A DNA stretch of 64,000 nucleotides, from assembly GCA_025506515.1 (NCBI GenBank), contig CM046451.1:69755430-69819429 (forward strand), written 5' to 3'. The stretch's first letter is position 1, and every line of letters begins with the position of its first letter. The notes under the pieces were generated by a model. That model searched no databases. It had not been told where the DNA came from and was given only the letters and a program-made list of their open reading frames with translations. The DNA comes from Flaveria trinervia. Taxonomy: Eukaryota; Streptophyta; Magnoliopsida; Asterales; Asteraceae. Shown here piece after piece: positions 1 through 11,179 of the stretch. A program made the translations under genes and the position numbers.

Positions 1-741
1 GGTCCTGAGCCTTTAGCAACCATTAAAGTGTAGCTAGCAGGAAGGCTTAAAGGTCTGCTCATCTTGTTGTCCATCTCTACACGGTATCCATCAAGGATGC
101 CATATAGTTCAGTTATTATAAGGGAGTTTAGGTTTTCTGTCCTCTTGATAGAGACACTATTGAACATTTACTCATTTGGGAGTGCACTCATGAAGTTTTG
201 AGTGAGATCTCTTAATTAAAGGGAAATTCCCATAGGCTGAAGGGAAGAGATAAAATCCATATATTTGAAGTATTGTTGGCTAAGGGTCTCTCCAGCAATG
301 TATGTGAAGTTCTCGAACTGTTGCTTCAGTGAATATTTCTTTGAGTCATTGGAGCTAGAGTACATTTAAGGCAATGCATCAAATAGTTCTTTAGCTGATT
401 TGCAATGCCCAAATCGCATTAAGATGGAGTTGGGCATGTTAGTCGTAAGAATAGTATAGCATTGCTACCAATGTCTAACTTTTTCCGGTCTTCATCAGAG
501 TAGTCTTTAACGGCCTCCTCTATCATGGCGCCATTCCACCTAGTGCAACAACCTTTGGACTGTAAGGACCATTGATAATAGATTGCCACATTTTTCTATC
601 TCGATACCTGATGAAGCCTTTTATGTGTCTACTCCGCAATCTAAAGTTTTCAGGGCTGATGATAGGTGCTTTAGTCAACGTCTCCATCTCAACTTCATAC
701 TTTTGATTTTTGAGTGTGGTAAAAGGAGGAGTGAACAACAT
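1..741 (-). pseudogene. Copia gag remnant (family 3, copy a)
   Basis: Degenerate capsid-type gag of a minus-strand Ty1/Copia element. Read on the minus strand from the ATG at 741, the protein has the usual Copia gag opening (a short leader, then a segment ending in 'MWQSIINGPYSP', equivalent to the W..I..G.. block of UBN2/DUF4219 gags). After a frameshift near 530 it continues with 'EEAVKDYSDEDRKKLD' and, in further frames, 'AKELFDALP' and 'YIAGETLSQQYFKYMDF'. Several stops and frame changes make it non-functional. The leader to its right shares the motif TTAGGCTCTTAATTG with the plus-strand copy at 17940-17960, which places both in one family. The rest of the element lies left of the window. 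Confidence 0.75.
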
Positions 742-812
742 GTTGATTTCAATGGTAAGATCTCACAATTAAGAGCCTAAAAAGTGGTGATATTAATTAC
801 AGGATCAAAATT

Positions 813-1190
813 TGTCACTAACACTTGGTTTTTCTGTCATACTCACTTAATCACACACGGTTTTACATGAAGCAAAGTCTCTTCTAGGAGTTGATAATAA
901 TATACTAAGTAACAAAGAACACAAGGAAATAATTTTCAAGGTACTTGTATATATTACTTCTCAACTCAATGTATTACAATACTCTTACACGCATGTTACA
1001 ACAGTTACAATGAGAAACTATATATACTATCACCTATAGCCAAATATACTTTGATACCTGGTGGAAACCTACAACTAAAGCACATACTACAAAGCTAAGG
1101 TTAAGGTATCTTAGATAAAGTCTTATATAACATTTGGTAGTCATGATATGTCCATGACTTACCTTTTGTCACCAACTAAAGTTCAGAACT
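813..1190 (-). repeat. Family-3 Copia LTR, left piece (5' LTR of copy a)
   Basis: Left part of an LTR interrupted by Copia element 1; the remainder is at 15160-15974. The sequence aligns by eye on the minus strand with the LTRs at 36743-37457 and (inverted) 17525-17929, sharing the blocks around the 'catgacatgt' and 'aggataa' motifs. The left boundary at 813 (sense ...GACA) was set by analogy with the end of the 17525-17929 LTR. No clean PBS is seen at 801-812, so this boundary is uncertain. Confidence 0.6.
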
Positions 1191-1195
1191 GTAGT
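1191..1195. repeat. Target-site duplication GTAGT of Copia element 1 (left)
   Basis: Five bases GTAGT directly before the LTR. The same five bases follow the right LTR at 15155-15159. This shows that the whole 1196-15154 block was inserted by an integrase in one event, into a family-3 LTR. Confidence 0.9.
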
Positions 1196-1459
1196 TATTA
1201 GGACCTGGTATTCGACGAAATACCTAGAGATCACGTGCATACCGGATCAAATAGTGCGGAATCCTATTTGATTGGCGATCCAATCAGTGAGAACACACGA
1301 AGAATCAATCAAGGATTGAAACTAACGTTAGAAATCGATAAGGAATCGATCTAATGTGTTCTATGAACTTGAAGAACGATTTGGAAGGTTTCTGGACGGC
1401 TAGGGTTCGTATGGAATTGAACTTGGACGAAACTCTCCTGTTTTTCACGAATTGAGTTG

Positions 1460-1467
1460 TATTTATA
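1460..1467 (-). promoter_or_regulatory. TATA box in 3' LTR of element 1
   Basis: Sense TATAAATA lies 13 nt downstream of the palindromic repeat array. The same box is at 14708-14715 in the 5' LTR, where it would drive the genomic RNA. The octamer and its 13-nt spacing to the first CAATCG reappear inside element 2 at 42616-42623. Confidence 0.65.
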
Positions 1468-1470
1468 GGT

Positions 1471-1690
1471 TGGCACTCTTCAATCGTGCGACTGAACCAT
1501 TAGTTTGGTTCAGTGTGTGCGATTGAACCATGCGGTTGGTTCATTCGTGCGACTGAGTGTTCAGTCGTGCGATTGAGCCAATCTTATGTTACAGTCGTAC
1601 GACTGATCCGTCTCCTGGTTCAGTCGTGCGACTGAGTCAATCGTATGAGGTTCTTCATGCTTATGGTTCATTCGCATGAGCATTCGTATG
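1471..1690. repeat. Palindromic CAGTCGTGCGACTG-type array in LTR U3
   Basis: About ten degenerate copies of (T)CA(G/A)TCG-NN-CGA(C/T)TGA spaced by roughly 20 bases. One copy, CAGTCGTACGACTG at 1592-1605, is a perfect 14-bp palindrome. The matching array in the 5' LTR is at 14720-14945. Confidence 0.85.
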
Positions 1691-1903
1691 AGAACTTCAT
1701 TAAGTTAAGTTTGAATGTTTTAGTTAATTAATATATATTATATGTAATCATTCAAGTAATCATAAACTCAATCAATTCATTTACGACTCATTAATGAACT
1801 ATTAGACATTATAACCAACAGACTATCAATATCAGTTCATTAATCATATCAAATAAGATCTATTACATCAATATCACGATCTAGGGACATACATGTATCA
1901 ACA

Positions 1904-1914
1904 AACTCCCCCTT
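1904..1914 (-). other. Polypurine tract of Copia element 1
   Basis: Sense AAGGGGGAGTT abuts the 3' LTR, as expected of the primer for plus-strand DNA synthesis. It confirms minus orientation together with the PBS at 14430-14441. Confidence 0.9.
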
Positions 1915-2001
1915 GGACCTAGATCTCTCTAATGTCTTGTTTTCTTCATTACCTTCTCATATTTCTTGTACTTGTCCTCTTGTGTGACTCCCGCGTGAAT
2001 A

Positions 2002-5000
2002 TCAAACGCGAAGCAAAGTCGTATAACATTTTGGAACTGGAGGGCTTGTACAATGTTGTGTGTCATAGAACAGTGGCCACTTGTATAATGTATAGACATC
2101 ATTAGCAGACAAGTTGGTTAGCCACATTGGGTCGAATACCCTGATAGTATCCATTTGATCCCCTTTGTTTAGAACTATGACAGCTTCAGCAGTTCTCCAA
2201 TCATAGTACCACCATTTGAAGTGTGGAGTGAAGTCCTGTGGCATTTCCCTGAGAGGGATTCTCGACATAGTGCGAGGAGGACTCCACTTCAACACAATCT
2301 TAGGTTTTCCAGTAATGGCATCCATCTCAGACCTTCTAATATACCTTGTAGGTTGTTGAGGTCTAAAGTAATCCATCTGGTGTGGTACTCTTTCTTGAGG
2401 GCAGCCTCAAACCAGCCTGACATTTTTCTAGTGTCAGCATACAACAGCTTCAACTTGGCCAGCTGGTTGAGCTCAAATCCAGGTAGTGTCTTTAGATCAT
2501 GTGGAAATCTAAAGTACTCTATGCCCTTTTCCCTCTTAACGGCATACACGTTAAGATCATCAAAATATGCCCATGCTATAATCCTGCCTGACACCGTAAG
2601 ATGTCTCTTGACGCTGTAGAACTTGGTGTAGGCATCCCTCTTCGGTGCATCACTGGGCTCTGACTTCTTTAAAACATTCAGCCCATTCAGCCTTTCGAAT
2701 GTATACATCTTCGTTTGAGGCTTGGGCTGTTCCTTCGATCTTTCCTGCTTCCTGCTCCATCTTGTCCAGTACCTCAAACATATCACTTACTAGGGACTCA
2801 CCCAGATTGGGGACCACATTACCCGCATTGTCAACGTATTGAGGGTACTCTTCAGCAGTAATATCTTCAACCTCAACTTCATCAACGTCGTGTAGTTCGT
2901 CGTCACTGGTTGAATCAATGTTGGAGCATCCTTGAAATATCATCAGGATTGAGTCTGAACATTCTGCCAGTTGCTCGTTAGATAGGTCGTGAATTATTTC
3001 ACCTTCTTCAGGTGTATAACTCACTGACCTTCTGACAATCCCTTGCAGATCAAGAATCATTGTGAGTTGAGACTTGACCTGTTGAAGGGGAGCAATATCA
3101 AACTCATCTCTGTGGTACTTTGGATCTGTTTGATTTACACATTTCACATTCAAATCATTAGTAATATATCAAACAAAATGCATTAAGTTAATATAAACAT
3201 TCAGTACATCGTTTTCAATACAGAATACAAAAGTAATTAAATACATAAACATCCACTATTTACTTTTATCCTGTATGCTAGTCTCTTCGTGTGAAGGTGC
3301 AGAAGTAGAAGCTGACTGAACCTGTCGGTTCTTTGTTCTCTGCTCTTGACCGGGAGCTGAGACAGAGTCAGCTGCTTCTCCTTCTTCAGTCTCTTCATCA
3401 GCACACCACTCTTCTGTCTTCTCTTCATCAGAATCACTGTCATCATCATCATCATCATCACTCTCTCTTTCTCCATCCTTTATCTTTAGAGGTCCTCCTT
3501 TGATCCTTTTAACTTTAACAAAATGGACCTCTTTGCTTTTCCAACTCTTCTATCTGCTTACCTGATGTGACGCTTTGTGCTCGGAGTTGGTCCAACTCAA
3601 TGTTCTGAGCAGCCAATTTCTGGGCCTGCTCCTTAATAGCTCGATCCTGCTCTACGATTTTCTGCGATTGTGCAGCAGTCAGGTCAGTGAGCTGGCGGAT
3701 CTGAGAGGTCTTTTCCTCATCAGCCGCCAGCAGTCGTAACACCATTCTGTTTAAGGCTGCCAGCTGTTCCTCTACCCCTATTGGAGGTAGAGGAGATCTA
3801 GAGGTGTGTGAGGGGTAGGCTGAGGGCTCGGTTTGGTGGCTAGTGGTGGTGGTGGAGGTGGTGAATATCGGGTAAGGTTTGGATGATGGTGGTGGTGAGT
3901 GTGGGGTGAATGTAGTAGTGGTAGCAGGGGTCTGGCTTGTGGTGATCGGTATGGTGGTGGTTGTGGTTGCTGTGGGGAAAGGTATGGTGGTGGAGGGTGT
4001 GTCTGCAGAGGTGGTAGTGGTGGAAGGTATGGGGGATGTGGTGGTGATGAAGGTTACCTTACGTTTTTTCTTTTTCTGGCCATGGGGCTGAGCCATCCGC
4101 TTTCTCCTCGTTCCCCTCGAGGTGGATGTCCCTCTTCAATCCCGCCTGAGGAATCCGGAGCATATGATGGATCAGTCTCTGTATCTCCGGATCCTCTCGG
4201 TTGTTCACCGACAACCCTCAACCCGTGTTCTGTGGGAACCACTTTCCTTCCCACAGTTCGGGTCAATGGCTCCTCATCAGATTCATCTTCATCTTCCTCG
4301 GTAAGCACAAAATCTTGATGGAATCCTGCTGACTCAGTTACCTCAGCAGGTGAGCCAGACACCGAGGGAACAGAGGCAGACACGGGCCTCGGGATGGAAC
4401 AGCCTCATCCTCAATGTCATCCTCCTCAGAGTCATCAGTAGGGAGGACAATCGGCTCCACGTCGGAGTCACTGTCCTCGTGCGCCATAGGCGTCTCCCCG
4501 GTGCCACATAGCTTTCATCAGCTAAGTGGCCAATCAGTCTCTTTACTTGGGGTTTAATCTGCTTTCCCCTGTAAACTCTCATTCTGCCCAGAGTAGTATC
4601 ATCCATTATTTCCAGAGCCACTGCGTCATGACTCTCTTTGGGCAACTGTGGCAGCTTCTCGTTGAAGATAAGCTGTAAGAATCTGGGGTACATACAGAAC
4701 CCCTCTTTTCCCTTTACCTCCAAATTCTCCACCAAGTAGGAGAATATCATGCTGGAAAAACTAAGGGGTGGTTCAGACCAGTGCCACGTAGGCATTTTGA
4801 ATCTGGTCTGAGAGGTCGTCAAAACCACCCCTCCTTGAAGCTACACACTTTAGAATCACGTGAGCTAAGTACTTGTACTAGGGGATCAGGTTGCTCTTGT
4901 TGAGCACACCTGAGTTGATATCCCCAGCGTACTTTAGCCTTAGGAAGCATCCTCTTACAGTCAATGGATGTAGTTTTGTAGGATGATCAGCATCCTCCCC

Positions 5001-5296
5001 GAACTCCAGGACCCTCTGAATGTGGCGGCAGAGATCTCAATACCATGGCCTAGTATGGAGCTCCTGATACAGTAAGGCTCACGAGAGCGGTCCACCGAGG
5101 CATTTTCCCAGAATGCCTGATGGAGTGATCTGTAAGGCGTGCAAGGAGTGGAGATCGCCTTATAGATCCGGGACCGTCTCAGAAATGCAATTATTTCGGT
5201 AAACTCAGCCCATTCTGGTGGTGTGATCCAAGTGGGCACAGATGTTGTGCTTGGGATTTTTGGTCCACTTTTCTGCCATTTATCTGTAACACACAA
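2002..5296 (-). pseudogene. Additional ORF (aORF) downstream of pol, Copia element 1
   Basis: About 3.3 kb of coding potential in pol orientation, split among several frames (5296-4961, 4828-4343, 4383-4054, 4096-3515, 3476-3237, 3153-2650, 2786-2289, 2376-2002). In order: an N-terminal globular part with 'FLRRSRIYKAISTPCTPYR' and 'CMYPRFLQLIFNEKLP'; an acidic and Thr/Pro-rich linker; a heptad-rich coiled coil around 3760-3540; an acidic Ser/Glu patch; and a C-terminal globular part with 'RIIAWAYFDDLNVYAVKR' and 'MPQDFTPHFKWWYYDW'. No RT, IN or protease motif and no clear membrane segment, so an envelope role is not supported. Element 2 carries the same protein at 39189-41935. Function unknown; coiled coil and acidic patches suggest protein or nucleic-acid binding. 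Confidence 0.75.
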
Positions 5297-5354
5297 GACA
5301 TAGAACTATTAATACATAAGACATGAAAACTTCTGTTCTAAGTGTAAAGTTGAA

Positions 5355-5765
5355 AGTCATTTTGATTCATTCGTGCGAATGAATCATGCGACTGAAGTCA
5401 GTCGCCTGTTTGAGCCATGCGACTGAGTTCAATCGGCTGATTGAGACATGGATTGAGTTCAATCGGCTGAGTGATGCATGCGATTGAGTTCAATCTGCCG
5501 ATTGATGCATGCGATTGAGTTCAATCGGCCGACTGGACTCATTCGGGTGGTTCAGTCGGTCGAATGATCCAATCGCAAGGTTCAATCGTGCGATTGGAGT
5601 TCATTCGAACGTCCAGTCGCTCGCCCCACTGTTCGATCGCCTGTGGGTCGAATCTTGACCAATCTAAGTCTTTTAACAGTGTGTACTCGTCCATTAGCCT
5701 CGTCTACTGACTCATTCGGGTGGTTCAGTCGGTCGAATGATCCAATCGCAAGGTTCAATCTAAGT
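5355..5765. repeat. Palindromic array P2, upstream of aORF (element 1)
   Basis: Many units of the form TTCAATCGGCNGATTGA or TCAGTCGG-CGAATGA, with half sites facing each other. A 51-bp stretch is duplicated exactly (5537-5587 and 5710-5760). The array lies between the candidate internal TATA box and the aORF. A similar array is at 41970-42215 in element 2. Confidence 0.8.
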
Positions 5766-5901
5766 CGTGTAAAACGTCACTGGAATGAAGAATCTTAAGC
5801 GCAAAGTATATCAGAATCGAAGGCAATTTCGACAGGGTAACGGTAATGAGCGCGATTCGGGGTTTTTGGGAGTGATGAGTGATATGCGATCGATTAAGAC
5901 C

Positions 5902-5909
5902 TTTAAATA
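5902..5909 (-). promoter_or_regulatory. Candidate internal TATA box before aORF (element 1)
   Basis: Sense TATTTAAA, directly downstream in sense of palindromic array P1 (5915-6205). The position corresponds to the perfect TATAAATA at 42616-42623 in element 2. It may be a degraded form of an internal promoter for the aORF. Confidence 0.4.
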
Positions 5910-5914
5910 CTACC

Positions 5915-6205
5915 CTAGGTTCATTCGGCCGACTGGCCTCAGTCGCTCAGTTCAATCGGGCGACTGAGGTTCAGTCGTACGATTGGCCTAGTCAATCGCA
6001 TTCAGTCGGCCGACTGAGTCTCAGTCGGTCGACTGACATTCGGTCTCCTTCATTCGCCCCTTTAGTTGACCGACTGAGCCTCAGTCGGTCTCCTGTTTCA
6101 TTCTCCCCCTTCCATTCGGTCGAATGAAACAATTTCATGTCCATTCGGCCGATTGGAGGCCATTCGCATAGTGGTCGATAACCATGATCCACTAGTGCGA
6201 ATGGG
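5915..6205. repeat. Palindromic array P1 (element 1 spacer)
   Basis: Dense units such as CAGTCGGCCGACTGA and CATTCGGCCGATTGG, of the same class as in the LTR U3 (1471-1690). It sits immediately upstream in sense of the TATA-like box at 5902-5909. Confidence 0.8.
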
Positions 6206-6910
6206 TCACACTTTATGAGTTTACAGTCATTTTTAACATTTACTATTCAGACCCTTTTCACTTTTGATAAACCTTGTAAGCTCTTAACCAATTCAGTCAC
6301 TTCAGACGTGACCATTTAAATTTTAAAACCATGTGGCCATCTCAAGTTAGTTTATTCCCTTCTGATTTCCCTGATGTAGTCCGACAGACACACAACTCAA
6401 AAAATAAACATAGTAACTTAAACTAACTACACAACTAAAGTTTATGTTTGGACTTTTTGTGAGAGATAAAACCCTAAGATGAGAATCTAAGGTATTTGAT
6501 TAGGAGTAGACAGCTTTAACTTAGATTGATCATATCTGGACCAAATCAATTTTGAATCATACAGGAATATCAAATCATTTTGGGACTTGTTATTAAAGCT
6601 CTTTGACGCTTAATTCTCGGTATTCATCCAGAGTCGTTAGCAACTTAAGGAACATACTGAAACTCTTAGATCTTCACATTGAGTTGAACTTTGAGAAGGT
6701 AGCCACTAAGATTGTCAGTATATTGTCCACTTAAATCCATACACAGACTTTTGACGCAGACTGGTGACTGATTTAGGTTTAATTATTTCAGCTAACATTT
6801 GTGGATCCCACACTTATATGGTAATCAACATTCCTCAGAGGTTTTGAGCGGTCTACGGGTATTATTACAAGAAGAGACTATTCTTAGAGCTTTCAAAGAG
6901 AAGCCTGTCC

Positions 6911-7018
6911 TCAGGTCAGTGCCATCGCACAGCAGAGAGGCGGCAAACAATAATGAATTCTAGAATATCTAAGTTATGCTTATCCTCAGGTCAGTGCCAT
7001 CGCACAGCAGAGAGGCAC
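6911..7018. repeat. Direct repeat pair CTCAGGTCAGTGCCA..., element 1 spacer
   Basis: Two copies of a roughly 32-bp unit starting CTCAGGTCAGTGCCA and ending AGCAGAGAGGC, about 75 bp apart. The pair, and the sequence between, recurs in element 2 at about 43674-43785. Confidence 0.85.
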
Positions 7019-7738
7019 ACAACCTATCTCCTTGTTAGAGCAGCTTACTTTAATTTTACACAAAATGCACAACAACATGAGCCATTAGCTTTATTGCATT
7101 TGTCTTTCATTTTTTTCTTTCTTTGCTCTAATTTTGGTCATCCGCACACTTTTGTGGCGTTTAAATGCTCATTGCCCCTTATTGGAATATATTTGATTGT
7201 GTTAACCAGTGATAAGATGGGAGTCCACAGTCAGTTGAACAGCTTAGTTTGATCTTGAGATCACCAATCAGGTCTAATTGTCTATTGTGTTGAATCTACC
7301 AACATATCATTTGTGGTCTAGCAGCCTCTAAGTCTACTTTCTCTGTGTCACCTTAGGAGTTGCCAGTTTTCTATCATTTCCCCGTTTATATTGCTTAACT
7401 ACGCAGACTTATACTTTGAACTTTTGCATCTTTTCAAACCTTAAATTTTAAATCCCTCTCGATTTGTTCCTGTGTACTATCATATTCCAAGGTATTGAAT
7501 TAGTATCACAGACACAATCTACCTTATTTCAGCTAGTTACCCCTTCTCCCTCATTTTTTTTTAATTTTTTTTTAATGTTAACTTGCTGACCTATTCTCCC
7601 CCTAAAATACTAAAATCATTTCGGATTTAATTATTTTTGGATTTTAATAAACAGCAAGGTAACATGAAGTTAAATGTAACAGACAAGAAAAAACAGATAA
7701 CATAAAATAAAATAAACATTAATGAAAACTACCCCGGA

Positions 7739-9240
7739 CTACACATTATGCTCATCAGGAATTACCTCATTTTTCTTTTTAACGCCGTTGACCTCTAGCA
7801 AGTATTGAAAACGTGGTTTATCAAAAGCTTTTGTATAGAGGTCAGCACGTTGAAAATCAGTATTAATTTTAACCACATCTATTAAGTTCTTTTCAAAACA
7901 GTCTCTTATGAAGTGGTATTTAATACCGATGTGTTTGGTCTTAGGATGTTGAACCGGGTTTTTGGTTACTGCAATTGCAGCAGAGTTATCAACAAAAATA
8001 GGAGTAGACGAGAATTTCAAACCGTAATCCCGCATTTGCTGTTGAATCCAAATGATTTGGGAACAGCAACTTGCAGCAGCAACATATTCGGCTTCACAGG
8101 TTGACAATGCAACCGATGTCTGCTTCTTACACTGCCATGTAACTAATCTTCTCCCAAAGAATTGACACCCTGCTGATGTAGACTTGTAGTTCATTTTGCA
8201 GCCTCCATAGTCCGAGTCACTATACGCTGTGAGCTCAAAATCGTCATCATGAGGATACCACAACCCCAGGGTGGGTGTACCCTTTAGATAGCGAAAGATC
8301 CTTTTGACCCCGATTAGATGATTGACCTTAGGTTTAGCCTGATATCTGGAACATAAACATGTAGCATACATGATATCAGGTCTTGAGGCAGTGAGATACA
8401 TGAGGGATCCAATCATTCCTCGGTACATAGTGGCATCTACAAGATCTCCACTCTCATCAGGTGCTATATCATGATTCGTAGCAAGTGGAGTCCCAGCAAG
8501 AAGCATTCTCCATGTCAAAGCGACTGAGAATGTCTCCTACATACTTGGTCTGATGTAGAAAGATCCCATTAGGTGTTTGATCCACCTGTAACCCGAGAAG
8601 AACTTCATCTCCCCCATTGCACTCATCTCAAACTCTTTCTTCATCACTGCTTCAAACTCTTTGCATAACTCTTCGTTCTTTGACCCGAAGATTATGTCAT
8701 CAACATAGATCTGTACAAGCAGTAGGTCACCATCCTTTTCTTTAATAAACAGTGTACAGTCAATGACTCCCCTGCGAAAGCCATGTTTCACAAGATGAGT
8801 CGAGAGTTTCTCGTACCAAGCTCGAGGAGCTTGATGAAGCCCATATAAAGCTTTGTCGAGCTTGTAAACTCTATCGATGATAAGGGTCTTCAAATCCCTC
8901 GGGTTGACTGACATAGACTGTTTCCCTTATTTCACCATGAAGGAATGCACTTTTCACATCTAATTGGTAGACTTTAATCTTCATGTACGAGGCATAGGCG
9001 AGGAAGATACGAATAGCTTCCATCCTTGCCACGGGTGCAAACACTTCGTTATAATCAATACCCTCGACTTGGCGAAAACCTTGAACCACCAGTCGAGCTT
9101 TGTTCCTTATGATGACTCCTTGGTCATCCTTCTTACATTTTAGTACCCATTTGGTGCCAATGACTTTAGCACCTTAGGTCTATCTACCAGTGTCCATACA
9201 CCTAACTTCTTAAACTGCAGAAGTTCTTCTTGCATGGCAC
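7739..9240 (-). pseudogene. pol: Copia reverse transcriptase and RNase H (element 1)
   Basis: C-terminal half of Copia pol. RT (9240-8537, two frames) has 'QLDVKSAFLHGEI', 'KALYGLHQAPRAWYEKL' and an intact catalytic 'IYVDDIIFGS' near 8700. RNase H (8518-7739) has 'YSDSDYGG', 'STCEAEYVAA' and 'FVDNSAAI' holding the acidic catalytic residues, and ends at a natural stop at 7739. A frameshift near 9170 separates 'WTLVDRPK' from 'TKWVLKCKKD', another joins the RT blocks near 8890, and a third lies between RT and RNase H near 8520. RT copies the element RNA in Gag particles; RNase H removes the RNA strand. Broken as read, though the motifs are intact. Confidence 0.9.
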
Positions 9241-9317
9241 TCACCCACGCCTCATCATTTAGTGCTTCACTGACATATTTTGGCTCAACCTATGAGACAA
9301 AACATCGATAAGCACCA

Positions 9318-9783
9318 TCATGTAATGTAACCCTTCTCCATAACTGAGGAGTAATCAGCTGAGTATAGCTGATTTCGGGTTTGTACTCCTGATCGGACAT
9401 CTCCAATAACATTGTCAAGGGGATGATAGACGTTTAGTCGTGATCCTGGAGTAGTCGGCACAGTCACCTCCGAGCCAAGATTGTGAACATTTGGTCTGCA
9501 TCGAGGAGGTTGGAGTTTGAGGTTCCGAAGTCGAGGGTGCATCCCTTGTGGATGCTTGTGGACTTTCAGGAACTGGAACCTGTTCCTCCTGACCGTTCTG
9601 GTCATCTGCTTCAGTTTCATCTTCAGAGGAGGAGTCACTTTCATTGACGACCCCTTCTGACTGAGTAGATGACTCTCCCTGTGTGCTGGATGGAGTGTTA
9701 GTATATCATACATCATCCTAGTAGCTAACTCATCATCCGAGGGAGAGAGAGGGATGTTGAAGGATTTGAAGAATCCATCATAA
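9318..9783 (-). pseudogene. Integrase C-terminal/linker region (element 1)
   Basis: Low-complexity segment joining integrase to RT. On the minus strand it encodes a Ser/Pro/Glu-rich stretch, partly in the 9716-9318 frame, with 'LNVYHPLDNVIGDVRSGVQTR', the 'hxxdxvIGdxxxgvxTR' block typical before Copia RT. Frames are disrupted on both sides. Confidence 0.6.
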
Positions 9784-11101
9784 TCAAGAAGTATGCAGGT
9801 CCTTTGCCTGTAGGTGGTGTGGTATATCTCTGAACGTCGACATTACACACACTTCCACAAGACCCGTTGAGTTATTGTAAACTCGCTTGTTCGGTATGTT
9901 GTATCCTAGAAAAATTCCTTCAACTGCCTTCTCGCTGAATTTTCCTTCTTGTGTCTTCTTCAGAAGTGTACACGGTGCGCCAAAAGGTTCAAGATACTCC
10001 AAATTCGGTTTGCGTCTTTGAAGTAGCTCATAACATGTCTTTCCGTGGCGCTTGACTATTAGGACTCTGTTCAGTGTATAAGCAAGCATTGCCACTGCCT
10101 CGTTCCAGAATTGGATAGGCAGTTTCGAGTCTGCCAGCATAGTCCCTGTTTCTATCAAGCTCCTGTTCTTTCTCTCAGCAACTCCATTCATCTGAGGTGT
10201 GTAGGCAGAGGTGAATTGATGCACAATTCCCTTTTCCTTGCAGTATGCCTCCATCCCTTGATTCTTGAATTCTGTCCCGTTGTCTGAGCGTATTTGTCGA
10301 ACTTTGAGTTTGTAGAGTGATTCCAGTGTGGTTACTAATTCTTTGAATGTCTCCAAAGTTTCTGATTTGGATTTCAGAAACATTACCCAAGTGAACCTTG
10401 AGTAGTCATCAGTGACCACATAACAGTACGCGTCGCCTGCGATGCTCCTTGTACTAACTGGACCGAACAGATCCATGTGAAGAAGCTCAAGAGGAAGTTC
10501 TATTGAATGAACTTTCTTTTCCTTATGAGACTTCTTTGTCTGTTTGCCCTTCTTGCAAGCTACACAGAAGTCAGGAAGTTGGAAGTTCTTGACATTCACT
10601 CCTCTAACTAAATCCTTCTGAATCAAATGATTCATCTTCCTTTGACTAATGTGTCCCATTCTCCGATGCCAGGAGATGGAATCCTTCTCAGTAGCTTTAG
10701 ATAAGAAACACTGAACCTCATGATCTTGTGGCAGCTGTTGACAGATCCAAGACATAAAGGTCTTTATATCTTGAAGCAGTCATCAGAACTTGGTCTTCTG
10801 GGATCATATATTCTTTCTTCAGCACGTAACACTTGATTATCGAAGACGACTTTAATCCTTTATCACAGATTTGGGACACAGAAAGTAAGTTGTTCTGAAG
10901 TTGTTGAACGTAGTTCACTTTATCAAACTTAACTTTCTGATTTCCCACTTCTCCCTGAGCTGTGATATATCCTCCTTTGTTTCCTGCAAAGGAAACATGC
11001 CCTCCTTTTATTTGTTTGACGTTGGATAAAAGGGCGCTATTTCCTGTCATGTGCCTGGATGCTCCGCTGTCTATAATCCACGTGTTAGTCTCAGCGCTAT
11101 A
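9784..11101 (-). pseudogene. pol: Copia protease and integrase (element 1)
   Basis: The aspartic protease active site 'DSGASRHMTG' is at 11071-11042, just after an in-frame TGA at 11104-11102 that cuts it from gag. The gag-pre-integrase and integrase part (10755-9784) shows the zinc-binding H/H/C/C set ('WHRRMGH', then 'CVACKKGK'), then the catalytic triad: D in 'LLHMDLFGP', D in 'IRSDNGTEF', E in 'NGVAERKNRS'. A frameshift near 10730 separates the two parts. The protease cuts the polyprotein; the integrase inserts cDNA, and the GTAGT duplication is its footprint. All catalytic residues are kept, which fits recent activity. Confidence 0.92.
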
Positions 11102-11179
11102 TCAAGCACCCTGCGCATACAAAGTGAAAGGATCAGTTTAGGTTAGGAACCCAAGCTTTGACTGTCTTGGGTTTCCCTA

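Larger units (their letters stand above)
1196..1903 (-). repeat. 3' LTR of Copia element 1
   Basis: 708 bp, near-identical to 14444-15154. It ends with CA (plus ...ATCAACA reads TGTTGAT in sense). The sense end has decayed from CA to TA (plus TATTAGG versus TGTTAGG in the other copy). It contains the palindrome-rich U3 and a TATA box. Confidence 0.95.
5297..7738 (-). other. Non-coding spacer between RNase H and aORF (element 1)
   Basis: About 2.4 kb without sizeable ORFs. It holds two palindromic arrays (5355-5765, 5915-6205), a TATA-like box (5902-5909), a candidate splice acceptor before the aORF (sense TGTGTTACAG just right of 5281), a direct-repeat pair CTCAGGTCAGTGCCA (near 6911 and 6985) and a T-rich tract near 7555. 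The spacer of element 2 (41940-44387) is collinear with it, so this non-coding DNA is retained between two diverged copies. Confidence 0.75.

Noticed and set aside
1471..1690. CRISPR-like array of short palindromic repeats
   Set aside because: Repeats are short and degenerate, spacers are not uniform, the genome is plant and the array is within an LTR U3.
3840..4090. Plus-strand Gly/Val-rich ORFs opposite the aORF
   Set aside because: They are shadows of the Thr/Pro-rich linker on the minus strand; the minus frame continues into a coiled coil and is conserved in element 2.
2002..5296. Envelope gene (as in SIRE1-like or errantivirus elements)
   Set aside because: No signal peptide, transmembrane segment or fusion motif could be seen; composition is acidic and coiled-coil.
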